DNA of 64,000 bases from Halobacillus sp. Marseille-Q1614 (GTDB taxonomy: Bacteria; Bacillota; Bacilli; Bacillales; Halobacillaceae): NCBI RefSeq assembly GCF_902809865.1, contig NZ_CADDWH010000001.1:2728001-2792000 (forward strand). The letters run 5' to 3'. The notes beneath the pieces are model-generated. The model was not told the origin of the DNA and ran no database searches. It saw only the letters and a program-made list of their open reading frames with translations. Each line of letters starts with the position of its first letter. The first letter of the stretch is position 1. The position numbers and the translations under genes are program-made. Shown one piece after another: positions 43,844 to 53,392 of this stretch.

Positions 43844-45448
43844 TTAGTGTGCCATCATTTCATGAGCAATGTCATGACCGCTCATATCTAATGGATAATA
43901 GGTCGGCCAGTGGGAAACTTCATCTAATAGAGCTTCACGATCGTCGCCCCAATATAGGTGATAGTGATCGGCTTTCGTTGGATAGATACTATGATCACTA
44001 AATTGAATATACTTCGGAAGCCCTTCCGCTTCTTCCTTTAGTTTAAAGATGTATCTTACCCCTCGATTACCTGCATCATAGGTTAAAATTTCATAACCAT
44101 CCGAGACATACTCTCCAGAACGCTCTTCTTCATCTTTATAGAAGGTGACGGTCTCTCGGTCAATGACAATACGATCGACATCTGTCTGGTACCCTGCCTC
44201 ATAATATTCCTTGTATTCTTCAGCTGTCTTGTTCCCTTCATGTTCTGCTTTATGAGTATATACTTCATCCAGAGTTCCGCCTTGGTGGTATGGATATACG
44301 GACTGCCAGTCTCCTTCCCAATCAGAAAGTTTTCGGTCCTCCACTTGGCTGTCTTCAAAATAACCTTCATAAATTTTTTCTTCTTCATCATGGGCATGAC
44401 TGTGATCATGCTCTTCGCTGGATCCATTTGAGGCTGATGAAGGCTCAGATAGAGCTGTTGAAAGTACTTCTAAATTACTCTGCATGAGTGTGAAGTAATC
44501 TTCATTATTCTGAATATCTTCTTCGGTTAGAACAGATAAATTGTGTATGCGTAAAGTCTCTGCATCAATTTCCTTTCGAACAACTTCTGCTACTTTTGGA
44601 GTGATATTCTGTTCGAAAAGCACATGATTTAACCCTTGCTTTTCAGCTGTTTCCACAATATTTTGCAATTCTTTTTGAGAAGGCTCATTCTCAGGGCTTA
44701 ATCCTGAGACGGCCACCTGCTCAATTCCGTATGTTTTTTCCCAATACCCGTAGGCCTCATGAGAAACGATAATTTTATTTCCAGGTAAGCTTTCAAGCTG
44801 TGTATGAAACTTTTTGTCTAAGCTCTCAAGCTTTGCTTTCAGCTCTTCAAAGTTTTCGTTAAACCCTTCTTCCTGTTCAGGCTTTAATTCGACTAATGTC
44901 TCTTTTATATGTTCTGCCATTTCAATAGAACGAACAGGGTCCAGCCAAATGTGCGGGTCTTGATCGCCGTTGTCATGCCCGGCATGTTCGTCCTCATGAC
45001 CATCTTCGTCGTGCGCATGTTCATCATGACTGTCTTTTTCGCCATGGCTATGGGCATGCTCTTCCAGGTCAATTCCTTTCGATACCTCAAGGATTTGAAC
45101 GTCTTCTGACTCAATAGATTCAGAGATTTTGTTCGCATAAGGCTCTAAACCTGCCCCATTATAAATAAAAGCATCCGATTCAGCGATTTTGATCATTTCT
45201 TTGGTGGTTGATTCAAATGTATGAGGGTCTGATCCAGGCGGAAGAATAGATTCCACTGATGCTTGATCCCCTGCGATTTGTTCAGTAAAGAACTGAAGAG
45301 GATAAACCGTTGTGAACACCTTTAACTCTTCATTAAATTCCTGAGATCCTTTTTTACTTTCATCGCCGCTTGTTTCTTCACCGCCGCATGCAGCCATAGT
45401 AAAGATGACAATAAATAAACTAAGTACTCCTGCAAATTTTTTAAACAA
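43844..45448 (-). CDS. adcA: Zinc-binding lipoprotein AdcA (ZnuA-ZinT fusion)
   Basis: A 534-residue lipoprotein with Cys21 after TMAA. The ZnuA-type metal-binding domain (about 40-335) has PPGSDPHTFE (His76), a His/Asp-rich loop at 131-158 and DPHIWLDP (His166), plus IIVSHEAYGYW. The ZinT domain follows (about 355-534), from EEKIYEGYFEDSQVEDR to the terminal YPLDMSGHDIAHEMMAH. It captures Zn2+ outside the cell for an ABC importer that is not in the window. TTG start with AAGGAGGAG upstream. Controlled by the double Zur box just upstream. Confidence 0.9.
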   Translation of the reverse strand: MFKKFAGVLSLFIVIFTMAACGGEETSGDESKKGSQEFNEELKVFTTVYPLQFFTEQIAGDQASVESILPPGSDPHTFESTTKEMIKIAESDAFIYNGAGLEPYANKISESIESEDVQILEVSKGIDLEEHAHSHGEKDSHDEHAHDEDGHEDEHAGHDNGDQDPHIWLDPVRSIEMAEHIKETLVELKPEQEEGFNENFEELKAKLESLDKKFHTQLESLPGNKIIVSHEAYGYWEKTYGIEQVAVSGLSPENEPSQKELQNIVETAEKQGLNHVLFEQNITPKVAEVVRKEIDAETLRIHNLSVLTEEDIQNNEDYFTLMQSNLEVLSTALSEPSSASNGSSEEHDHSHAHDEEEKIYEGYFEDSQVEDRKLSDWEGDWQSVYPYHQGGTLDEVYTHKAEHEGNKTAEEYKEYYEAGYQTDVDRIVIDRETVTFYKDEEERSGEYVSDGYEILTYDAGNRGVRYIFKLKEEAEGLPKYIQFSDHSIYPTKADHYHLYWGDDREALLDEVSHWPTYYPLDMSGHDIAHEMMAH

Positions 45449-45477
45449 ATGCTCTCCTCCTTTTATTCCGTATTATT

Positions 45478-45521
45478 TTAGCGTAATGATTACGATTTGT
45501 AAATAGTAATCATTACGCTTA
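45478..45521. promoter_or_regulatory. Double Zur box
   Basis: GCGTAATGATTAC (45481-45493) and GTAATCATTACGC (45506-45518) are perfect 13-base inverted arms. Each arm is itself part of a match to the Zur site ATCGTAATNATTACG: reading on the minus strand, AAATCGTAATCATTACG; on the + strand, AATAGTAATCATTACGC. The pair lies 30-70 bases before the zinc lipoprotein start, where Zn-Zur repression would act. Confidence 0.85.
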
Positions 45522-45592
45522 TTATTTAATTTATTTATCGGAAAAAAATAAAAACCCTAGAAAAAATGGCTGTTCAGCTTTCAAGCAAAGAT

Positions 45593-45634
45593 AAAAAAAG
45601 ACAAGCGGAGCATGTAAAATGCACCACTTGTCTC
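45593..45634 (-). terminator. Intrinsic terminator for the DUF1456 gene
   Basis: Minus strand GACAAGTGG-GCAT and ATGC-CCGCTTGTC arms, then TTTTTTTA. 53 bases after the stop codon at 45687. Confidence 0.75.
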
Positions 45635-45686
45635 ACTTAAGCAAATATATATAACTTTATCATCTATCATTTAATCAAATGGCATT

Positions 45687-46187
45687 TTAGCCTCTATACT
45701 TTATAGCTAATCCTTTCAAGAAATTCCGCGCATATTGGTCACCGAATTCCTTATAATTCTTATGCCCTTCTTTTCGTAACAGCGCGCTTAGTTCCCCTTT
45801 TGTTATCTTGACGCCTGCTTCATCTAAAATATCGATGATATCCTCACTCGTTAATTTCAAGGCGATTTTTACTTTTTTCAGCATGACGTTATTTACGCTG
45901 GAATAGTTCTTAATCGACCGATCCGGCTTATTCGGCTGACCGGGCTTCGGTTCTTGTGGTCCTCTTTTAAAGGTGATCAAGCCATTTAAAAAGGACTCCA
46001 GCATACTATTCGTACACTTGATGTAATCTTCATTATCAGCGGCTTCCTCGTCATCTGATTTTGTAAGCACCTTGGACACTTCTTCTGTTGTGAAATCAAC
46101 ACCGCCAAGCTTAAAGATCTCCACCATATCCTGATCCTTTATATCCAGGGCATATCTTAATCTGATTAATACATCATTATTATCCAT
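45687..46187 (-). CDS. DUF1456 protein (YehS-like)
   Basis: A 166-residue soluble protein made of two similar ~70-residue helical halves: NNDVLIRLRYALDIKDQDMVEIFKLGG and NNVMLKKVKIALKLTSEDIIDILDEAG. Each is the DUF1456 unit, and a charged Pro-rich linker joins them. E. coli YehS is the best-known relative; no biochemical role is established. Monocistronic, with a standard ribosome site GGAGGTTTATGA before ATG. Confidence 0.88.
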   Translation of the reverse strand: MDNNDVLIRLRYALDIKDQDMVEIFKLGGVDFTTEEVSKVLTKSDDEEAADNEDYIKCTNSMLESFLNGLITFKRGPQEPKPGQPNKPDRSIKNYSSVNNVMLKKVKIALKLTSEDIIDILDEAGVKITKGELSALLRKEGHKNYKEFGDQYARNFLKGLAIKYRG

Positions 46188-46298
46188 TCATAAACCTCCA
46201 ATAATATGGCTATTTACAGGTTAGTCTAACCTATACAATAAGTTCTAAGCGACTCATTGAGTATCTTATAATCACCCTTTTGAGTTTAATTCCCTAAT

Positions 46299-47483
46299 TT
46301 ATAACAGGCTTTTCACTCGATCAGCAAAAACCTGTCCATCCATTACCTTTTTGCCGCCTCCCTGGACGAAATGCGGCTGACCGCCGCCTTTTCCTTCAAT
46401 AAGAGGCAAGACTTGTTTCGCGACCTCATTCATATTTCGCTCGATGTCTGCTCCATGAGCCAGCACAAACTGCAGCTGATTTTCCTGTTCACTGATCAGA
46501 ATAATAAAGGCATCAGAAGCTTCTTCAATGATCGCTTTTCCTAGAGACTGGAGCGTCTTGATAGGGCGGTCTTTGAATACGAGGTGAATCACCTTATCTC
46601 CCTGTGACGCTGAAATGATCTCACGTGCCTCATGCTGAAGCAGTTGTTCTTCAAGCTCAGCGATTTTCTTGTCTTTCTCTTTGCTTGCCTGAATCAGCTC
46701 ATCGACTTCCTCTACAAGCTGCTGCTCCGGTCTTGGAACAAGACGCTTCATTTCCGTTAATACCCGGTGTTTATGCTCGAGCTTATCCAGAACGCGATAG
46801 CCGCAGACGAACTCCAAGCGCACCTGCTTCTTGTTTTTCGTCCATCCTAGGAATTTGACAGCCATGACTTCACCCGTAAAATTCGGGTGCGTTCCTCCAC
46901 ATCCGTTGTAATCAATGTTTGGAATGATCACTAGGCGAACCTTCCCATCGACGACGAGAGGCTTTCGAAGCGGATACTGCGCCTCCTCTTCAACGGACAT
47001 CCATTTTGTTTCAACAGTAACGTTGCTACGGATGATCTCGTTCACCTGCTCCTCCGCTTTTTTCAAAAGATCTTCGGATAGACTTTCAGCATCCAAGTCG
47101 ATCGTCGCCGTCTCTCTTCCTAAATGGAAGCTCGTTGTCGGAATGCCAAACTGGTCATGAAAAACAGCTGAAATGATATGCTGACCACAGTGCTGCTGTA
47201 TGTGGTCGATCCGCCGCTCTTGATCGACCCTTCCTTGCACATTTCCTGTTCCGGCCGGAAGCTTTTCTCTTGTGTAATGACGTACCTCGTCTTCTACTTC
47301 TTCGACATCAATCACTTCGATTCCATTTAGCGTTCCTTTGTCGTGCGGCTGCCCGCCTCCTGTCGGATAAAACGCCGTATCTTCCAGCACCACATATAAA
47401 CCACGCTCATCTTCATCTATTTTTACAGCCTTAGATTCGAATTCCATTTGATATGCATCTATGTAGTAAAGCTTTCTCGTCAT
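46299..47483 (-). CDS. Long-form alanyl-tRNA editing protein (AlaX-L)
   Basis: A 394-residue trans-editing factor. AFYPTGGGQPHDKG and the zinc motifs HIQQHCGQH and CGGTHPNFTGEV form the editing domain related to AlaRS. A coiled coil (about 245-285) and a C-terminal DHHA1 domain follow, ending GKGGGQPHFVQGGGKK. AlaX proteins remove Ser or Gly mistakenly attached to tRNA-Ala. The DHHA1 domain makes this the AlaX-L (type II) form. Monocistronic. Confidence 0.9.
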   Translation of the reverse strand: MTRKLYYIDAYQMEFESKAVKIDEDERGLYVVLEDTAFYPTGGGQPHDKGTLNGIEVIDVEEVEDEVRHYTREKLPAGTGNVQGRVDQERRIDHIQQHCGQHIISAVFHDQFGIPTTSFHLGRETATIDLDAESLSEDLLKKAEEQVNEIIRSNVTVETKWMSVEEEAQYPLRKPLVVDGKVRLVIIPNIDYNGCGGTHPNFTGEVMAVKFLGWTKNKKQVRLEFVCGYRVLDKLEHKHRVLTEMKRLVPRPEQQLVEEVDELIQASKEKDKKIAELEEQLLQHEAREIISASQGDKVIHLVFKDRPIKTLQSLGKAIIEEASDAFIILISEQENQLQFVLAHGADIERNMNEVAKQVLPLIEGKGGGQPHFVQGGGKKVMDGQVFADRVKSLL

Positions 47484-47597
47484 TATAAGCTCCTCCTATA
47501 TTTTCCTAGAGGTATCGTAACATGTTTCGGTTGAGGAAGGAGCAGAAAATGCCTATCCGCTTCCACACTAAATGCAGCAGCGAGCAGGCACCAAACT

Positions 47598-49733
47598 TCA
47601 AGCCTTCTTTTTAAAATCAAACGTAATCTTATAATCTTCATCCAATGTTAAAGCTGTACTAAACGGTTTCTTTCCCTTAAATCCTTTTAGAACCCTCGTC
47701 CGCTTCTTCTCGCATAACGTTTTAATCATATTGTTCGTTAACGTTTTTCCTGCTAATTTTTTCGGAAAGGTCACTTTACACCCTTCTTTATAAGCGGAGC
47801 ACGCGTAAAATTTGTATCGATCCATTATAACGCCAGCAGAACAGGCCGGGCATTTGGCAATCGGTTCATTCCATTTGTTTTTCTCTCCGGTACTTCGAAC
47901 GTTCACCTGCTGAATGGCGTCCGGGGTCTCTTGAATGAGCTTTTCAATGAACTGACCGGTCTGCTTGAGAAAAACTTGTTTAGACCCTTCGCCATTGCCG
48001 ATTTTCTTTAAATACGATTCCCATTTCGCTGTAAGGGAAGGGCTTGATAACAGCGTTCCTTCGATTGCTTCACAAAGCATAATCCCTTTATCTGTGACAT
48101 ACACGATGTTCTTTTTCACTTCAATATATTTCTGCGCCTTAATCGTTTCAATAATGCTTGAGCGGGTGGCTTCTGTTCCCAGTCCTTCGACTTCCTTTAA
48201 AATCTCCACGTCCTCTTCATCATCCATAAACCTTCCGCATGTTTTCATCATATTGATCAGCTGTCCTTCGGTATACGGCTTAGGCGGCTGCGTCATGCTT
48301 TCTTTTATATGAAGCTGCGCGCCGACCTGCTCACCTTTTTGGACATCCGGCAGATCTGCTTCTTTCTCCTGTTTTGACTTAGAAGGCTTTGGAAACAGCT
48401 CCTTCCAGCCCTTTCTCACTTCTCGTCTGCCTGTAGATTTAAAAGGCAAGTCGTGAACATGTGTAAAAATCACCGTCTCTTCATACACATAGTCCCCGTG
48501 GAACATTGCCAGTGTCGTGGCCAGAACTTCACGATAAATGTTTTGTTCCTCACGGCTTAATCCATTCAGCTTCTTCTCTGTAGGTACGGACTTCGTCGGA
48601 ATGATCGCATAGTGCTCCTGAACTTTACTAGAATTGACAAACCGTTTATTTGGTTTTAAGGAGACAGGTGTGAAAGAGATGTTCAGCGCTTCCTGGTACG
48701 CATTTAAGCTGTTCACTAAATAAGCAAACTCATTTTCGGTTATAAAGTTACAGTCTGTTCTCGGATAGGAAACGAGCCGCTTCTCATAGAGCTTCTGCAT
48801 AATCTTCAGCACTTGCGACGGTGTATATTTCCAGCGTCTGTTCGCAACACTCTGTAAGGTAGAGAGGGAATGCAGCTTCGGTGACTTTTGGTATTTTGTC
48901 TTTTTATCTATCTTTTGAACAATCCCTGGTAAGGCTTCTTTCTCTTTGAGCCCATGCTTGTCCATAAGCGCCTGCACCTTTGATTTATCCTTTTCCTTAA
49001 TCTCAGCCAAACCTTTATAGGCACCTGATTTTGATTGAAAAAGACCCTCGATCTGATAAAAAGGCTCTGAGACAAAGTTTTCAATTTCTTTGTGCCTTTG
49101 ATAAATCAAATAAACCGTAGGAGATTGCACGCGCCCAATCGACAGATAGCTTGAGAAACCTTTCTTCTGCAAAAGCAGTGTAAAAAGTCGGCTGGCATTG
49201 ATCCCAACCATCCAATCACTGATTTGACGGGCTTTCGCTTCATCAAATAAACGCAAGTCCTTCTCATTACTTTGTAGATTCTTAAATCCTTTAAGAACTT
49301 CATCCTTCTCAAGCGAATTAATCCACAATCGTTGAATCGGTTTTCCCTTTACGCCAGTTAAGCGAAGAATACTGTAAAAGATATTCGAGCCTTCCCTGTC
49401 GACATCGGCCGCATTCACGAGCACGTCCGCTTGCTGGAACAACCTCTTAACCGCTTGAAACTGCTCCCATTTCCCTTTAGAGACTTTCTCAAGGAAACGT
49501 TCAGGGACGATCGGAAGCTGATCAAGCTTCCACCTCTTCCACTCCGGTTTATAGTCATGAGGCTCTTTTAATTCAACCAGATGACCGACTCCCCACGTGA
49601 TGGTCGCACCATCCGGGAATGTCTCATCCGGCTTTAATTGAATGTAAGTCTTCGTTTTTTCCTGTATAGTAAAAGCCTCTGCATAAGCTTTTGCCTGAGA
49701 GGGTTTTTCGGCTAAGATGACCACTCGCGCCAT
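47598..49733 (-). CDS. topB: DNA topoisomerase III
   Basis: A 711-residue type IA topoisomerase. The Toprim domain starts VVILAEKPSQAKAYAEAF and continues to VNAADVDREGSNIF. The active Tyr is in LVSYPRTDCNFIT. The C-terminal part has a Cys4-type zinc ribbon (CPACSAGVIMDRYKFYACS) and a basic Toprim-like C-repeat. The open frame extends 36 codons upstream, but GGAGAG precedes ATG 49733, the conserved start. It decatenates DNA and resolves recombination intermediates. TopB is frequent on chromosomes of Bacillus as well as on mobile elements; here the setting is chromosomal. Confidence 0.93.
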   Translation of the reverse strand: MARVVILAEKPSQAKAYAEAFTIQEKTKTYIQLKPDETFPDGATITWGVGHLVELKEPHDYKPEWKRWKLDQLPIVPERFLEKVSKGKWEQFQAVKRLFQQADVLVNAADVDREGSNIFYSILRLTGVKGKPIQRLWINSLEKDEVLKGFKNLQSNEKDLRLFDEAKARQISDWMVGINASRLFTLLLQKKGFSSYLSIGRVQSPTVYLIYQRHKEIENFVSEPFYQIEGLFQSKSGAYKGLAEIKEKDKSKVQALMDKHGLKEKEALPGIVQKIDKKTKYQKSPKLHSLSTLQSVANRRWKYTPSQVLKIMQKLYEKRLVSYPRTDCNFITENEFAYLVNSLNAYQEALNISFTPVSLKPNKRFVNSSKVQEHYAIIPTKSVPTEKKLNGLSREEQNIYREVLATTLAMFHGDYVYEETVIFTHVHDLPFKSTGRREVRKGWKELFPKPSKSKQEKEADLPDVQKGEQVGAQLHIKESMTQPPKPYTEGQLINMMKTCGRFMDDEEDVEILKEVEGLGTEATRSSIIETIKAQKYIEVKKNIVYVTDKGIMLCEAIEGTLLSSPSLTAKWESYLKKIGNGEGSKQVFLKQTGQFIEKLIQETPDAIQQVNVRSTGEKNKWNEPIAKCPACSAGVIMDRYKFYACSAYKEGCKVTFPKKLAGKTLTNNMIKTLCEKKRTRVLKGFKGKKPFSTALTLDEDYKITFDFKKKA

Positions 49734-49841
49734 GGTCTCTCCACTCCCTTCAATGAAACTCAAGATTACTATGGGATGAAAAGGAAAGCAAGAGATCTGA
49801 TGGAACCAATTAAGAATAAAAAAATAGCGTAAATAACACAT

Positions 49842-49880
49842 AAAAAGAGATCAATCCAACCGGTTGGAATTGATCTCTTT
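49842..49880. terminator. Bidirectional terminator, near-perfect palindrome
   Basis: AAAGAGATCAAT and ATTGATCTCTTT arms around CCAACCGGTTGG. The minus strand continues TTTTTATG, so it ends the oxygenase gene transcript. Confidence 0.8.
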
Positions 49881-49929
49881 AATGATAAGAATGGGATGTT
49901 CGTTGGACTGGAATTCCTTATACTTAAGC

Positions 49930-50565
49930 TTATCGATACTGTTTTCTCCGCACCCACATCGTCGCGGCCCATTTTTCTCCGGCTGTGACCGGGGATCCGC
50001 CATGGAGTGTCCGCTCATTGATCACAGGATCCGAATAAAAATATTCAAAATAGACACCCATTCCTCTATGAGGGGAGACAGATAGATTCATGTGCGGAAA
50101 GTAGGTTTCCCCTCCCTCTTCTACATCATTCAAGTAAAGGACAAGCGTGCTGATCCTTGGGTTGTTCGTTGGTTTGACCTTTGATTTGAAGTAATCATAA
50201 TGTGCTTTATATTCCTGGCCTTGTTTATAATTCAGTATGTGAAGTCCTTCTCCATGTTCTACGGGTACGTTCATAATTTGTGCCATTCGCTTTTCGATCC
50301 TGGCAGTGACATCATCCTCTGGCAGAAAGGTGCTGCTGCTTGTCCGAATGTCGCTCACTTCGTGTTTCGATCCGATTTTCGATCGGTTCATCCGATCTTT
50401 GGAAAGACGGATGAGCTCCTCACACTCTCCCTCGCTTACCACATTTCCCAAGATAGCGATTTTAGGATCTTCCATTTTAGCGATAATCGCTATCTCACGG
50501 TCTTCGGTCATAATCTTGTTTCCCGTGTGGTCGAAAATTGAAACTTCTTTCACTTGCATTGTCAC
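49930..50565 (-). CDS. 2-oxoglutarate/Fe(II) dioxygenase, prolyl 4-hydroxylase-like
   Basis: A 211-residue P4Hc-domain protein. The iron triad is His and Asp in YKAHYDYF and the distal His in RTLHGGSPV. Lys of GEKWAATMWVR binds 2-oxoglutarate, and the core strand STLVLYLNDVEEGGETYF is typical. Bacillus homologues (such as the anthracis enzyme) hydroxylate proline in collagen-like or elongation-factor peptides. The target here is unknown, and no collagen-like gene is in the window. The start is GTG 50565 with AGAGGT upstream, or ATG 50559. Confidence 0.87.
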   Translation of the reverse strand: MTMQVKEVSIFDHTGNKIMTEDREIAIIAKMEDPKIAILGNVVSEGECEELIRLSKDRMNRSKIGSKHEVSDIRTSSSTFLPEDDVTARIEKRMAQIMNVPVEHGEGLHILNYKQGQEYKAHYDYFKSKVKPTNNPRISTLVLYLNDVEEGGETYFPHMNLSVSPHRGMGVYFEYFYSDPVINERTLHGGSPVTAGEKWAATMWVRRKQYR

Positions 50566-51094
50566 TTTTTCATCAACCTCTTCTAATTTTAATAAAACGC
50601 TTACAAAAAATTATATATCCTCGAAAAAAATTATAGGATATAAAAGATATTTTACCACCTTTTTACTATTTTTTCTTTATATTTCATAAATTTTACAAAT
50701 TTGTTCACAAATAAAAGCAATCCTCTTTTAGGAATAGGGGTATTCTCTTAAAAATATAATCCACTAGAAACAGAATAGACTACCTCTTTTCTACTTGGAG
50801 GTAGTCTTTCATTTTATATAAATACTTAGAACTTCCTTTCACGTGTTACTAGCACAAAAAAAGACTACCCTCTTCTAATCACTAACTATTTAACCCTGTT
50901 TAACTGGTTGGAACCGTAACATAACATGAAAGTCAGGTACCTCTACTACCCTTACTCTTCGCAAAGTTTATACATCTATTAAGAGTATAAGTAAGACGTT
51001 TGTCCAAAAGTTTAATAATCTTACATTTGTCCATTTCGGGCACCGGCAGTTATTAATATATTATATTATTGCAATAAAGAAAGAGGTGAAAAAA
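50566..51094. other. Gene-free interval
   Basis: Very A/T-rich and mostly featureless. It contains a hairpin at 50777-50809 and a near copy of one arm (AGACTACCCTC at about 50866-50880). The last 150 bases presumably hold the promoter of the small Cys-rich protein. No ORF with a ribosome site is seen. Confidence 0.5.
50777..50809 (+). terminator. Hairpin with weak T-tract, orphan
   Basis: AGACTACCTC and GAGGTAGTCT arms, then TTCATTTT. No intact + strand gene lies upstream within 1 kb, so it may be left from a lost gene. Confidence 0.5.
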
Positions 51095-51370
51095 ATGGCT
51101 GAAATGGAACAAATCGTTAACACATTACAAGATTCACAAGTATGCGCAGAATGCACCTGCGATCCAGATCAAGGGGCTAATCGATTACTTTGTGTTGCGA
51201 TCCCATGTGGTATTGAGATTAACCTACTTGGCTTAGTGATCACAGTAGGTCCAGTATGTATAAATGCAGAAGATGTCGAGGATGGAGCAGAAGCAACTTC
51301 TGAAAACGATCCAAAAGCCCAGCTTGAAGCTCTTCAAGGACTATTGGGTTATCTGTCTTCTCACCTATAA
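51095..51370 (+). CDS. Small Cys-rich acidic protein, unknown function
   Basis: A 91-residue product. Residues 17-53 contain six cysteines (VCAECTCDPDQG, LLCVAIPCGIE, GPVCINAED) around a hydrophobic strand-like stretch, and the rest is acidic and helical. No signal peptide is visible. GTG 51086 is in frame but is part of the AGAGGTG ribosome site, so ATG 51095 is the start. The Cys pattern suggests metal binding or disulfide cross-linking, as in spore coat proteins. I do not recognise a family. Followed by a strong terminator. Confidence 0.65.
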   Translation: MAEMEQIVNTLQDSQVCAECTCDPDQGANRLLCVAIPCGIEINLLGLVITVGPVCINAEDVEDGAEATSENDPKAQLEALQGLLGYLSSHL

Positions 51371-51383
51371 TTTCCACTCTACA

Positions 51384-51410
51384 GAAAGAAGGGATTGCCC
51401 TTCTTTCTTT
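51384..51410 (+). terminator. Intrinsic terminator
   Basis: GAAAGAAGGG and CCCTTCTTTC arms, 4-base loop, then TTTCATTT. 13 bases after the stop codon of the small Cys-rich protein. Confidence 0.8.
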
Positions 51411-51489
51411 CATTTAAGAGTATGAAAAGGACATATCTTCAACAAACGTGCTACCTCAGAAAGACTATCAACTTCAGAGTTACACCGAC

Positions 51490-51561
51490 AAAAAAAGAGA
51501 AGGCACTCTCTATCATAAATGTATGCTTCACGAGCAAATACATTTTGAAAGAGGCCTTCTC
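51490..51561 (-). terminator. Long imperfect stem-loop terminating betA
   Basis: Minus strand GAGAAGGCC and GGC-CTTCTC outer arms, with an inner pair AAATGTAT / ATACATTT, followed by TTTTTTTG. It lies just downstream of the choline dehydrogenase stop. The bipartite stem is longer than a usual terminator. Confidence 0.65.
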
Positions 51562-51571
51562 ACGAAAAGTT

Positions 51572-53266
51572 TTATTTAGATTCTGATTTAGCTACTGTAC
51601 CTGCGTCGGCCGGATGTACGCCATGTTGATAGTAATCGGCATCGATAGGATCCAGCGGATTGCGTCCAAGAATAAGGTCTGCTGCCTTTTCCGCCAACAT
51701 CAATACAGGTGCGTGGATATTGCCGTTTGTTACGTAAGGCATAGCCGATGCATCGACTACTCGTACATTGTCGAGTCCGTGAACCTTCATCGTATCCGGG
51801 TCTACGACAGCCATAGGGTCTGATTCAGGTCCCATTTTTGCCGTACAAGACGGGTGAAGGGCCGTCTCAGCATCTTCTCTCACCCATTCCAGGATTTCCT
51901 CGTCTGTTTGTACGGTAGGACCAGGTGAGATTTCCCCTGCATTATAAGGTTTCATGGCTGGTTGAGACATAATTTCACGAGTAATTCTGATCGCTTCCAC
52001 CCACTCGCGTTTGTCCTGTTCAGTAGAAAGGTAGTTGTATACCATGCTTGGATGCTCTTTAGGATCTTTCGAACGAATCTTTAATGATCCGCGGGCATCA
52101 GAGTACATAGGTCCGATGTGTACTTGGAATCCGTGATCCGTTGGCGCTTTTTGTCCATCGTACCGTACCGCTACCGGAAGGAAGTGGAACATCAAGTTCG
52201 GGTAGTCGACGTCTTCGTTGGAACGAACGAAACCTCCGCCTTCGAAATGGTTCGTCGCTGCCGGTCCTGTGCGTCCGAGCATCCACTGTAAACCGATCCA
52301 AGGCATGCGCCACTTCTGTAGGTTCGGCTGTTCAGAAACAGGAACCGGGCAAGCGTGCTGGACATAGACTTCAAGGTGATCCTGAAGGTTTTCTCCTACA
52401 CCTGGAAGATCAACGACTGGATCAATGCCAAGGGAACGAAGGTGCTTAGCATCCCCTACACCAGATAGTTGAAGCAGCTGTGGCGTGTTGATTGCACCTC
52501 CTGCAAGGATGACTTCTCCTGCTTCCACTTGATGCATTTTTCCATTTCGCTTATAAGTTAATCCTTTTGCTTTCGTACCATCGAAGTCAATGCTCGTAAC
52601 GAATGCCCGAGTCTTGACTGTCAGGTTTTCACGGTCCATGGCCGGGTGCAAGTAAGCACGTGATGCGGACAGACGCTGACCTTTGTACACATGCTTATCA
52701 AACGGTCCGAAACCTTCCTGACGAAAACCGTTTACATCAGGAGTTCGTGAATAACCAGCTTCTACACCTGAGTCAAAGAAGGCTTGGAATAAAGGGTTCT
52801 TAGCAGGTCCGCGTTCCAATTTAATCGGACCGTCGTGACCGCGAAGATCATCATCCGGTGAGCCTAAAGCATTTTCCAAGCGTTTGAAATACGGAAGGCA
52901 GTGGGCCCAATCCCAGTTCTCCATACCTTCATCGGATCCCCAACGCTCATAGTCCTTCGGATTTCCGCGCTGGTAAATCATACCGTTGATGGAACTAGAA
53001 CCTCCAAGCACCTTTCCTCGAGCATGCTTGATGCGGCGTCCATTCATATGTGGCTCAGGGTCAGATTCGTATTGCCAATCGTAAAGATTTTTGCCTGAAG
53101 GAAACGGCAAGGCTGCCGGCATTTGAATCAATAGGTCCCATGAATAATCACTGCGTCCCGCCTCTAAAACAAGAACGCTTTTTTTTCCATCTTCACTTAG
53201 ACGATCGCCGAGTACAGAACCCGCACTACCGCCACCAACGACTACAATATCATATGATTCAGTCAT
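51572..53266 (-). CDS. betA: Choline dehydrogenase-type GMC oxidoreductase
   Basis: A 564-residue FAD enzyme of the GMC family. [20 protein letters not shown] is the ADP-binding fold, [19 protein letters not shown] the GMC signature 1, and [16 protein letters not shown] signature 2. The C-terminal catalytic His lies in [13 protein letters not shown], with Asn in NGNIHAPVL. It oxidises choline to betaine aldehyde. Located 126 bases downstream of betB in the same direction, forming the glycine-betaine synthesis pair typical of halotolerant bacteria. In B. subtilis a different alcohol dehydrogenase (GbsB) does this step. Confidence 0.88.
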   Translation of the reverse strand: MTESYDIVVVGGGSAGSVLGDRLSEDGKKSVLVLEAGRSDYSWDLLIQMPAALPFPSGKNLYDWQYESDPEPHMNGRRIKHARGKVLGGSSSINGMIYQRGNPKDYERWGSDEGMENWDWAHCLPYFKRLENALGSPDDDLRGHDGPIKLERGPAKNPLFQAFFDSGVEAGYSRTPDVNGFRQEGFGPFDKHVYKGQRLSASRAYLHPAMDRENLTVKTRAFVTSIDFDGTKAKGLTYKRNGKMHQVEAGEVILAGGAINTPQLLQLSGVGDAKHLRSLGIDPVVDLPGVGENLQDHLEVYVQHACPVPVSEQPNLQKWRMPWIGLQWMLGRTGPAATNHFEGGGFVRSNEDVDYPNLMFHFLPVAVRYDGQKAPTDHGFQVHIGPMYSDARGSLKIRSKDPKEHPSMVYNYLSTEQDKREWVEAIRITREIMSQPAMKPYNAGEISPGPTVQTDEEILEWVREDAETALHPSCTAKMGPESDPMAVVDPDTMKVHGLDNVRVVDASAMPYVTNGNIHAPVLMLAEKAADLILGRNPLDPIDADYYQHGVHPADAGTVAKSESK

Positions 53267-53392
53267 TTCTGTTCCTCCTTGATGTTGAATTTGGAAAAAA
53301 GAGATGAAGAGAAATCTCTTCTTCCATTATTAATTCTCGTTCACTTTCGTCTTTTAGAATTTAAATCTATAAAAGAATAATAGATTTTATGC

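Noticed and set aside
45478-45521. Reading the zinc-gene dyad as a transcription terminator
   Set aside because: No T-tract follows, it lies upstream rather than downstream of the gene, and the arms match Zur boxes.
47598-49733. TopB as the sign of an integrative element
   Set aside because: No relaxase, integrase, conjugation or replication genes are nearby; neighbours are ordinary chromosomal genes.
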